The translations under genes and the position numbers were made by a program. From positions 310,001 to 374,000 of the forward strand of contig JAPFFF010000010.1 of the NCBI GenBank assembly GCA_039105265.1: a stretch of 64,000 nucleotides of DNA, written 5' to 3'. Positions 54,757 through 64,000 of the stretch are shown here, piece after piece. The DNA comes from Tritrichomonas musculus (taxonomy: Eukaryota > Parabasalia > Tritrichomonadida > Tritrichomonadidae). The notes under the pieces are model-generated. The model saw nothing but the letters and a program-made list of their open reading frames with translations, did not search any database and was not told the DNA's origin. Numbering within the stretch: position 1 is the first letter of the stretch; each line of letters begins with the position of its first letter.

Positions 54757-56590
54757 GTTAAATAAAACACAAATCTCAAACACTTTTGTAAGATAATTAA
54801 AAACGATTTCGAAATTAAGTAAAATCAGTAAAAATTAAAGCTTAATCTCAGTTATTCTTATTCAAACGTTTCTCACAAATGAACAGAGTTAAATAAAACA
54901 CAAATCTCAAACACTTTTGTAAGATAATTGAAAAAGATTTCGAAATTAATTAAAATCAGTAAAAATTAAAGCTTAATCTCAGTTATTCTTAATCTAACAT
55001 TTCTCACAAATGAACAGAGTTAAATAAAACATAAATCTCAAACACTTTTGTAAGATAATTATAAACGATTTCGAAATTAAGTAAAATCAGTAAAAATTAA
55101 AGCTTAATCTCAGTTATTCTTATTCAAACGTTTCTCACAAGTGAACAGAGTTAAATAAAACACAAATCTCAAACACTTTTGTAAGATAATTAAAAACGAT
55201 TTCGAAATTAAGTAAAATCAGTAAAAATTAAAGCTTAATCTCAGTTATTCTTAATCTAACATTTCTCACAAATGAACAGAGTTAAATAAAACACAAATCT
55301 CAAACACTTTTGTAAGATAATTAAAAACGATTTCGAAATTAAGTAAAATCAGTAAAAATTAAAGCTTAATCTCAGTTATTCTTAATCTAACATTTCTCAC
55401 AAATGAACAGAGTTAAATAAAACACAAATCTCAAACACTTTTGTAAGATAATTAAAAACGATTTCGAAATTAAGTAAAATCAGTAAAAATTAAAGCTTAA
55501 TCTCAGTTATTCTTAATCTAACATTTCTCACAAATGAACAGAGTTAAATAAAACACAAATCTCAAACACTTTTGTAAGATAATTAAAAACGATTTCGAAA
55601 TTAAGTAAAATCAGTAAAAATTAAAGCTTAATCTCAGTTATTCTTATTCAAACGTTTCTCACAAATGAACAGAGTTAAATAAAACACAAATCTCAAACAC
55701 TTTTGTAAGATAATTAAAAACGATTTCGAAATTAAGTAAAATCAGTAAAAATTAAAGCTTAATCTCAGTTATTCTTAATCTAACATTTCTCACAAATGAA
55801 CAGAGTTAAATAAAACACAAATCTCAAACACTTTTGTAAGATAATTAAAAACGATTTCGAAATTAAGTAAAATCAGTAAAAATTAAAGCTTAATCTCAGT
55901 TATTCTTAATCTAACATTTCTCACAAATGAACAGAGTTAAATAAAACACAAATCTCAAACACTTTTATAAGATAATTAAAAACGATTTCGAAATTAAGTA
56001 AAATCAGTAAAAATTAAAGCTTAATCTCAGTTATTCTTATTCAAACGTTTCTCACAAATGAACAGAGTTAAATAAAACACAAATCTCAAACACTTTTGTA
56101 AGATAATTAAAAACGATTTCGAAATTAAGTAAAATCAGTAAAAATTAAAGCTTAATCTCAGTTATTCTTATTCAAACGTTTCTCACAAATGAACAGAGTT
56201 AAATAAAACACAAATCTCAAACACTTTTGTAAGATAATTAAAAACGATTTCGAAATTAAGTAAAATCAGTAAAAATTAAAGCTTAATCTCAGTTATTCTT
56301 AATCTAACATTTCTCACAAATGAACAGAGTTAAATAAAACACAAATCTCAAACACTTTTATAAGATAATTAAAAACGATTTCGAAATTAAGTAAAATCAG
56401 TAAAAATTAAAGCTTAATCTCAGTTATTCTTATTCAAACGTTTCTCACAAATGAACAGAGTTAAATAAAACACAAATCTCAAACACTTTTGTAAGATAAT
56501 TAAAAACGATTTCGAAATTAAGTAAAATCAGTAAAAATTAAAGCTTAATCTCAGTTATTCTTATTCAAACGTTTCTCACAAATGAACAGA

Positions 56591-56983
56591 GTTAAATAAA
56601 ACACAAATCTCAAACACTTTTGTAAGATAATTAAAAACGATTTCGAAATTAAGTAAAATCAGTAAAAATTAAAGCTTAATCTCAGTTATTCTTATTCAAA
56701 CGTTTCTCACAAGTGAACAGAGTTAAATAAAACACAAATCTCAAACACTTTTGTAAGATAATTGAAAAAGATTTCGAAATTAATTAAAATCAGTAAAAAT
56801 TAAAGCTTAATCTCAGTTATTCTTAATCTAACATTTCTCACAAATGAACAGAGTTAAATAAAACACAAATCTCAAACACTTTTGTAAGATAATTGAAAAC
56901 GATTTCGAAATTAAGTAAAATCAGTAAAAATTAAAGCTTAATCTCAGTTATTCTTAATCTAACATTTCTCACAAATGAACAGA
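56591..56983. repeat. Three-monomer K/g43 module, copy 3
   Basis: Counterpart of 48207-48599 in the second copy of the 58-monomer duplication, 64 monomers away. Confidence 0.88.
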
Positions 56984-59079
56984 GTTAAATAAAACACAAA
57001 TCTCAAACACTTTTGTAAGATAATTAAAAACGATTTCGAAATTAATTAAAATCAGTAAAAATTAAAGCTTAATCTCAGTTATTCTTAATCTAACATTTCT
57101 CACAAATGAACAGAGTTAAATAAAACACAAATCTCAAACACTTTTGTAAGATAATTATAAACGATTTCGAAATTAAGTAAAATCAGTAAAAATTAAAGCT
57201 TAATCTCAGTTATTCTTATTCAAACGTTTCTCACAAATGAACAGAGTTAAATAAAACACAAATCTCAAACACTTTTGTAAGATAATTAAAAACGATTTCG
57301 AAATTAAGTAAAATCAGTAAAAATTAAAGCTTAATCTCAGTTATTCTTAATCTAACATTTCTCACAAATGAACAGAGTTAAATAAAACACAAATCTCAAA
57401 CACTTTTGTAAGATAATTAAAAACGATTTCGAAATTAAGTAAAATCAGTAAAAATTAAAGCTTAATCTCAGTTATTCTTATTCAAACGTTTCTCACAAAT
57501 GAACAGAGTTAAATAAAACACAAATCTCAAACACTTTTGTAAGATAATTAAAAACGATTTCGAAATTAAGTAAAATCAGTAAAAATTAAAGCTTAATCTC
57601 AGTTATTCTTATTCAAACGTTTCTCACAAATGAACAGAGTTAAATAAAACACAAATCTCAAACACTTTTGTAAGATAATTAAAAACGATTTCGAAATTAA
57701 GTAAAATCAGTAAAAATTAAAGCTTAATCTCAGTTATTCTTAATCTAACATTTCTCACAAATGAACAGAGTTAAATAAAACACAAATCTCAAACACTTTT
57801 GTAAGATAATTAAAAACGATTTCGAAATTAAGTAAAATCAGTAAAAATTAAAGCTTAATCTCAGTTATTCTTAATCTAACATTTCTCACAAATGAACAGA
57901 GTTAAATAAAACACAAATCTCAAACACTTTTATAAGATAATTAAAAACGATTTCGAAATTAAGTAAAATCAATAAAAATTAAAGCTTAATCTCAGTTATT
58001 CTTAATCTAACATTTCTCACAAATGAACAGAGTTAAATAAAACACAAATCTCAAACACTTTTGTAAGATAATTAAAAACGATTTCGAAATTAAGTAAAAT
58101 CAGTAAAAATTAAAGCTTAATCTCAGTTATTCTTAATCTAACATTTCTCACAAATGAACAGAGTTAAATAAAACACAAATCTCAAACACTTTTATAAGAT
58201 AATTAAAAACGATTTCGAAATTAAGTAAAATCAATAAAAATTAAAGCTTAATCTCAGTTATTCTTAATCTAACATTTCTCACAAATGAACAGAGTTAAAT
58301 AAAACACAAATCTCAAACACTTTTGTAAGATAATTATAAACGATTTCGAAATTAAGTAAAATCAGTAAAAATTAAAGCTTAATCTCAGTTATTCTTAATC
58401 TAACATTTCTCACAAATGAACAGAGTTAAATAAAACACAAATCTCAAACACTTTTGTAAGATAATTATAAACGATTTCGAAATTAAGTAAAATCAGTAAA
58501 AATTAAAGCTTAATCTCAGTTATTCTTAATCTAACATTTCTCACAAATGAACAGAGTTAAATAAAACACAAATCTCAAACACTTTTGTAAGATAATTAAA
58601 AACGATTTCGAAATTAAGTAAAATCAGTAAAAATTAAAGCTTAATCTCAGTTATTCTTAATCTAACATTTCTCACAAATGAACAGAGTTAAATAAAACAC
58701 AAATCTCAAACACTTTTATAAGATAATTAAAAACGATTTCGAAATTAAGTAAAATCAATAAAAATTAAAGCTTAATCTCAGTTATTCTTAATCTAACATT
58801 TCTCACAAATGAACAGAGTTAAATAAAACACAAATCTCAAACACTTTTGTAAGATAATTAAAAACGATTTCGAAATTAAGTAAAATCAGTAAAAATTAAA
58901 GCTTAATCTCAGTTATTCTTATTCAAACGTTTCTCACAAATGAACAGAGTTAAATAAAACACAAATCTCAAACACTTTTGTAAGATAATTATAAACGATT
59001 TCGAAATTAAGTAAAATCAGTAAAAATTAAAGCTTAATCTCAGTTATTCTTATTCAAACGTTTCTCACAAATGAACAGA

Positions 59080-59472
59080 GTTAAATAAAACACAAATCTC
59101 AAACACTTTTGTAAGATAATTAAAAACGATTTCGAAATTAAGTAAAATCAGTAAAAATTAAAGCTTAATCTCAGTTATTCTTATTCAAACGTTTCTCACA
59201 AGTGAACAGAGTTAAATAAAACACAAATCTCAAACACTTTTGTAAGATAATTGAAAAAGATTTCGAAATTAATTAAAATCAGTAAAAATTAAAGCTTAAT
59301 CTCAGTTATTCTTAATCTAACATTTCTCACAAATGAACAGAGTTAAATAAAACACAAATCTCAAACACTTTTGTAAGATAATTGAAAACGATTTCGAAAT
59401 TAAGTAAAATCAGTAAAAATTAAAGCTTAATCTCAGTTATTCTTAATCTAACATTTCTCACAAATGAACAGA
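59080..59472. repeat. Three-monomer K/g43 module, copy 4
   Basis: Counterpart of 50696-51088. The 64-monomer homology ends with this module. Confidence 0.88.
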
Positions 59473-60389
59473 GTTAAATAAAACACAAATCTCAAACACT
59501 TTTGTAAGATAATTATAAACGATTTCGAAATTAAGTAAAATCAGTAAAAATTAAAGCTTAATCTCAGTTATTCTTATTCAAACGTTTCTCACAAATGAAC
59601 AGAGTTAAATAAAACACAAATCTCAAACACTTTTGTAAGATAATTAAAAACGATTTCGAAATTAAGTAAAATCAGTAAAAATTAAAGCTTAATCTCAGTT
59701 ATTCTTAATCTAACATTTCTCACAAATGAACAGAGTTAAATAAAACACAAATCTCAAACACTTTTATAAGATAATTATAAACGATTTCGAAATTAAGTAA
59801 AATCAGTAAAAATTAAAGCTTAATCTCAGTTATTCTTATTCAAACGTTTCTCACAAATGAACAGAGTTAAATAAAACACAAATCTCAAACACTTTTGTAA
59901 GATAATTAAAAACGATTTCGAAATTAAGTAAAATCAGTAAAAATTAAAGCTTAATCTCAGTTATTCTTAATCTAACATTTCTCACAAATGAACAGAGTTA
60001 AATAAAACACAAATCTCAAACACTTTTGTAAGATAATTAAAAACGATTTCGAAATTAAGTAAAATCAGTAAAAATTAAAGCTTAATCTCAGTTATTCTTA
60101 ATCTAACATTTCTCACAAATGAACAGAGTTAAATAAAACACAAATCTCAAACACTTTTGTAAGATAATTATAAACGATTTCGAAATTAAGTAAAATCAGT
60201 AAAAATTAAAGCTTAATCTCAGTTATTCTTATTCAAACGTTTCTCACAAATGAACAGAGTTAAATAAAACACAAATCTCAAACACTTTTGTAAGATAATT
60301 ATAAACGATTTCGAAATTAAGTAAAATCAGTAAAAATTAAAGCTTAATCTCAGTTATTCTTATTCAAACGTTTCTCACAAATGAACAGA

Positions 60390-60520
60390 GTTAAATAAAA
60401 CACAAATCTCAAACACTTTTGTAAGATAATTAAAAACGATTTCGAAATTAAGTAAAATCAGTAAAAATTAAAGCTTATTCTCAATTATTCTTAATCTAAC
60501 ATTTCTCACAAATGAACAGA
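60390..60520. repeat. Single h monomer without its R partner
   Basis: h type 1 monomer followed by an ordinary type 3 H monomer. R appears only at 61176. Confidence 0.88.
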
Positions 60521-61175
60521 GTTAAATAAAACACAAATCTCAAACACTTTTGTAAGATAATTAAAAACGATTTCGAAATTAAGTAAAATCAGTAAAAATT
60601 AAAGCTTAATCTCAGTTATTCTTATTCAAACGTTTCTCACAAATGAACAGAGTTAAATAAAACACAAATCTCAAACACTTTTGTAAGATAATTATAAACG
60701 ATTTCGAAATTAAGTAAAATCAGTAAAAATTAAAGCTTAATCTCAGTTATTCTTATTCAAACGTTTCTCACAAGTGAACAGAGTTAAATAAAACACAAAT
60801 CTCAAACACTTTTGTAAGATAATTAAAAACGATTTCGAAATTAAGTAAAATCAGTAAAAATTAAAGCTTAATCTCAGTTATTCTTAATCTAACATTTCTC
60901 ACAAATGAACAGAGTTAAATAAAACACAAATCTCAAACACTTTTGTAAGATAATTATAAACGATTTCGAAATTAAGTAAAATCAGTAAAAATTAAAGCTT
61001 AATCTCAGTTATTCTTAATCTAACATTTCTCACAAATGAACAGAGTTAAATAAAACACAAATCTCAAACACTTTTGTAAGATAATTAAAAACGATTTCGA
61101 AATTAAGTAAAATCAGTAAAAATTAAAGCTTAATCTCAGTTATTCTTAATCTAACATTTCTCACAAATGAACAGA

Positions 61176-61306
61176 GTTAAATAAAACACAAATCTCAAAC
61201 ACTTTTGTAAGATAATTAAAAACGATTTCGAAATTAAGTAAAATCAGTAAAAATTAAAGCGCAATATCAATTATTCTTATTCAAACGTTTCTCACAAATG
61301 AACAGA
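61176..61306. repeat. Single R monomer
   Basis: R type 3 monomer preceded by a type 1 monomer, as at 20566 and 24758. It is followed by type 3 and type 1 monomers and the homogeneous run. Confidence 0.88.
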
Positions 61307-61699
61307 GTTAAATAAAACACAAATCTCAAACACTTTTGTAAGATAATTAAAAACGATTTCGAAATTAAGTAAAATCAGTAAAAATTAAAGCTTAATCTCA
61401 GTTATTCTTATTCAAACGTTTCTCACAAATGAACAGAGTTAAATAAAACACAAATCTCAAACACTTTTGTAAGATAATTAAAAACGATTTCGAAATTAAG
61501 TAAAATCAGTAAAAATTAAAGCTTAATCTCAGTTATTCTTAATCTAACATTTCTCACAAATGAACAGAGTTAAATAAAACACAAATCTCAAACACTTTTG
61601 TAAGATAATTAAAAACGATTTCGAAATTAAGTAAAATCAGTAAAAATTAAAGCTTAATCTCAGTTATTCTTAATCTAACATTTCTCACAAGTGAACAGA

Positions 61700-62485
61700 G
61701 TTAAATAAAACACAAATCTCAAACACTTTTGTAAGATAATTAAAAACGATTTCGAAATTAAGTAAAATCAGTAAAAATTAAAGCTTAATCTCAGTTATTC
61801 TTAATCTAACATTTCTCACAAATGAACAGAGTTAAATAAAACACAAATCTCAAACACTTTTGTAAGATAATTAAAAACGATTTCGAAATTAAGTAAAATC
61901 AGTAAAAATTAAAGCTTAATCTCAGTTATTCTTAATCTAACATTTCTCACAAATGAACAGAGTTAAATAAAACACAAATCTCAAACACTTTTGTAAGATA
62001 ATTAAAAACGATTTCGAAATTAAGTAAAATCAGTAAAAATTAAAGCTTAATCTCAGTTATTCTTAATCTAACATTTCTCACAAATGAACAGAGTTAAATA
62101 AAACACAAATCTCAAACACTTTTGTAAGATAATTAAAAACGATTTCGAAATTAAGTAAAATCAGTAAAAATTAAAGCTTAATCTCAGTTATTCTTAATCT
62201 AACATTTCTCACAAATGAACAGAGTTAAATAAAACACAAATCTCAAACACTTTTGTAAGATAATTAAAAACGATTTCGAAATTAAGTAAAATCAGTAAAA
62301 ATTAAAGCTTAATCTCAGTTATTCTTAATCTAACATTTCTCACAAATGAACAGAGTTAAATAAAACACAAATCTCAAACACTTTTGTAAGATAATTAAAA
62401 ACGATTTCGAAATTAAGTAAAATCAGTAAAAATTAAAGCTTAATCTCAGTTATTCTTAATCTAACATTTCTCACAAATGAACAGA
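61700..62485. repeat. Run of six like consensus monomers
   Basis: Six consecutive monomers carry the commonest state at all diagnostic sites (C14, G32, A44, G63, G72, H, type 1, a), and the preceding one differs only by the r end. Four more such monomers follow the type 3 monomer at 62486 (62617-63140). This is the longest stretch of uniform monomers in the window and suggests very local amplification. Confidence 0.85.
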
Positions 62486-63795
62486 GTTAAATAAAACACA
62501 AATCTCAAACACTTTTGTAAGATAATTAAAAACGATTTCGAAATTAAGTAAAATCAGTAAAAATTAAAGCTTAATCTCAGTTATTCTTATTCAAACGTTT
62601 CTCACAAATGAACAGAGTTAAATAAAACACAAATCTCAAACACTTTTGTAAGATAATTAAAAACGATTTCGAAATTAAGTAAAATCAGTAAAAATTAAAG
62701 CTTAATCTCAGTTATTCTTAATCTAACATTTCTCACAAATGAACAGAGTTAAATAAAACACAAATCTCAAACACTTTTGTAAGATAATTAAAAACGATTT
62801 CGAAATTAAGTAAAATCAGTAAAAATTAAAGCTTAATCTCAGTTATTCTTAATCTAACATTTCTCACAAATGAACAGAGTTAAATAAAACACAAATCTCA
62901 AACACTTTTGTAAGATAATTAAAAACGATTTCGAAATTAAGTAAAATCAGTAAAAATTAAAGCTTAATCTCAGTTATTCTTAATCTAACATTTCTCACAA
63001 ATGAACAGAGTTAAATAAAACACAAATCTCAAACACTTTTGTAAGATAATTAAAAACGATTTCGAAATTAAGTAAAATCAGTAAAAATTAAAGCTTAATC
63101 TCAGTTATTCTTAATCTAACATTTCTCACAAATGAACAGAGTTAAATAAAACACAAATCTCAAACACTTTTGTAAGATAATTAAAAACGATTTCGAAATT
63201 AAGTAAAATCAGTAAAAATTAAAGCTTAATCTCAGTTATTCTTATTCAAACGTTTCTCACAAATGAACAGAGTTAAATAAAACACAAATCTCAAACACTT
63301 TTGTAAGATAATTAAAAACGATTTCGAAATTAAGTAAAATCAGTAAAAATTAAAGCTTAATCTCAGTTATTCTTATTCAAACGTTTCTCACAAATGAACA
63401 GAGTTAAATAAAACACAAATCTCAAACACTTTTGTAAGATAATTAAAAACGATTTCGAAATTAAGTAAAATCAGTAAAAATTAAAGCTTAATCTCAGTTA
63501 TTCTTAATCTAACATTTCTCACAAATGAACAGAGTTAAATAAAACACAAATCTCAAACACTTTTATAAGATAATTAAAAACGATTTCGAAATTAAGTAAA
63601 ATCAGTAAAAATTAAAGCTTAATCTCAGTTATTCTTAATCTAACATTTCTCACAAATGAACAGAGTTAAATAAAACACAAATCTCAAACACTTTTGTAAG
63701 ATAATTATAAACGATTTCGAAATTAAGTAAAATCAGTAAAAATTAAAGCTTAATCTCAGTTATTCTTATTCAAACGTTTCTCACAAATGAACAGA

Positions 63796-64000
63796 GTTAA
63801 ATAAAACACAAATCTCAAACACTTTTGTAAGATAATTAAAAACGATTTCGAAATTAAGTAAAATCAGTAAAAATTAAAGCTTAATCTCAGTTATTCTTAT
63901 TCAAACGTTTCTCACAAGTGAACAGAGTTAAATAAAACACAAATCTCAAACACTTTTGTAAGATAATTGAAAAAGATTTCGAAATTAATTAAAATCAGTA
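63796..64000. repeat. Type 3 r monomer plus partial K/T63 monomer at the window edge
   Basis: The type 3 r monomer at 63796 is followed by the first 74 bases of a monomer with K and T63. This is how the K/g43 module starts, so a fifth copy probably continues outside the window; the g43 monomer itself is not visible. Confidence 0.8.

Larger units (their letters stand above)
51875..59472. repeat. 58-monomer duplication, right copy
   Basis: Counterpart of 43491-51088. I found no diagnostic-site difference between the copies, which makes this the youngest large event visible, unless gene conversion or the assembly made them alike. Beyond 59472 the order no longer follows the 64-monomer unit. Confidence 0.88.
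1..64000. repeat. 131-bp AT-rich satellite array, 488 full monomers plus one partial
   Basis: The whole window is a head-to-tail array of one 131-bp unit. GTTAAATAAA recurs at 1, 132, 263 and so on; the last start is 63927, two bases short of exact 131-bp phase, which matches the two 130-bp monomers found. All units have the same orientation and there is no spacer, inversion or foreign insertion. The commonest monomer has about 30 G+C in 131 bases. Variation is almost wholly substitution at about 20 recurrent sites; the most different monomers seen differ at about 13 sites. Blocks that look invariant include roughly 15-31, 33-42, 49-62 and 113-122. No open frame can be long: 131 leaves remainder 2 on division by 3, so a constant stop such as TAA at monomer 3-5 hits all three frames within 393 bp, and the same holds on the other strand. 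Such arrays are typical of centromeric or other heterochromatin in eukaryotes; that role is inferred. I do not recognise the family. Confidence 0.99.
17291..64000. repeat. Right HOR domain (type 1 / type 3 monomers)
   Basis: 356 complete monomers and a partial one, nearly all with the HindIII box, G72 and the 'a' end, alternating irregularly between type 1 and type 3 boxes. Q occurs nine times and v never. A constant 6-monomer anchor containing Q punctuates the region eight times. From 35500 the HOR copies share an 18-monomer start that includes the h-R pair 14 monomers after the anchor's Q. Copy lengths of 33, 35 and 64 monomers show growth by internal insertion and duplication. Confidence 0.87.
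59473..64000. repeat. Right-edge segment outside the 64-monomer HOR
   Basis: This segment begins with T44 type 3 (59473) and contains an A32+T44 monomer (59735), a solitary h monomer (60390) and a solitary R monomer (61176), here six monomers apart instead of adjacent. It has no anchor cassette. It ends entering a further K/T63 monomer after a type 3 r monomer, as in the K/g43 module. Confidence 0.82.

Noticed and set aside
1-64000. CRISPR array
   Set aside because: Regular repeats are present, but there are no unique spacers: the 131-bp units abut directly and are alike over their full length. No cas genes.
1-64000. Protein-coding genes on either strand
   Set aside because: TAA, TGA and TAG are frequent, and because 131 is not a multiple of 3 a constant stop falls in all three frames within 393 bp. 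Short open stretches, such as about 30 codons on the minus strand, lack ATG and simply recur with the repeat.
1-64000. Telomeric or subtelomeric simple repeat
   Set aside because: No TTAGGG-, TTAGG- or TTTAGGG-like short-unit array; the unit is 131 bp and complex.
1-64000. Transposon or retroelement insertion
   Set aside because: The 131-bp phase is kept from end to end except for two single-base losses, so no foreign segment can be present.
1-64000. rRNA, tRNA or 5S tandem array
   Set aside because: The unit is about 77% AT and shows no tRNA fold, box A/B or 5S internal control sequence.
1-64000. A single fixed HOR length of 32 monomers
   Set aside because: 32-unit spacing recurs (20566/24758, 25675/29867, 31308/35500, and twice that in 44408/52792), but 22, 28, 33, 35 and 43 occur as well, so it is a frequent but not a general period.
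1-64000. Assignment to a named species
   Set aside because: I do not recognise the monomer. High AT content and unit length alone fit many insects, nematodes, plants and other eukaryotes.

Overview
The window is one uninterrupted array of an AT-rich satellite DNA. I see no gene, RNA gene, mobile element or unique sequence anywhere in the 64 kb. The unit is 131 bp, about 77% A+T by count of the commonest monomer, and always in the same orientation. From position 1 there are 488 complete monomers plus a 74-base partial monomer at the right edge. Only two monomers depart from 131 bp; each has lost one A and is 130 bp long. The host is almost certainly a eukaryote, since a megasatellite of this kind is typical of centromeric or other constitutive heterochromatin in assemblies from long reads. 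I do not recognise the family, so the species or phylum cannot be given from this window.

Throughout I number the monomer from the G of GTTAAATAAA (position 1 of the window). Nearly all variation sits at about 20 diagnostic sites that recur in many monomers. The states are: C14T; G32A ('A32'); A44T ('T44'); A43G with C48A ('K'), or A43G alone ('g43'); G63T ('T63'); G72A, alone or with A77G ('D' = AATAAAGATT); the HindIII box at 81-95 ('H' = AAGCTT present), which is replaced in 'Q' (AAATCGCAATATCAA), 'R' (AAAGCGCAATATCAA) and 'h' (AAAGCTTATTCTCAA); the 105-112 box (type 1 = AATCT..CAT, type 2 = ATTCT..CAT, type 3 = ATTCA..CGT, type 4 = AATCT..CGT); and the 121-128 box ('a' AAATGAAC, 'r' AAGTGAAC, 'v' AAGTATAC).

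Two domains can be separated. Positions 1-17290 (132 monomers) are rich in Q monomers (34 by my count) and hold all 17 'v' monomers. They are built around an 8-monomer cassette repeated eight times and end in a 19-monomer block that is itself a copy of 10612-13099. Positions 17291-64000 are built from type 1 and type 3 H monomers. They hold only nine Q monomers, eight of them inside a constant 6-monomer anchor cassette spaced 22, 28, 32, 43, 33, 35 and 64 monomers apart. A block of right-domain character (5110-6550) lies inside the left domain.

The array is therefore a layered higher-order repeat (HOR) produced by repeated unequal exchange or segmental amplification. The newest large event visible is a 58-monomer duplication (43491-51088 and 51875-59472) whose copies agree at every diagnostic site I compared. 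Older layers are a 43-monomer shift (25675-30390 versus 31308-36023) and a 32-monomer shift (10612-13099 versus 14803-17290). Monomers that join one variant's left half to another's right half (D+H, S+Q, R) show exchange inside single monomers. Functional statements (centromere, protein-binding boxes) are inference; the repeat structure is read directly.
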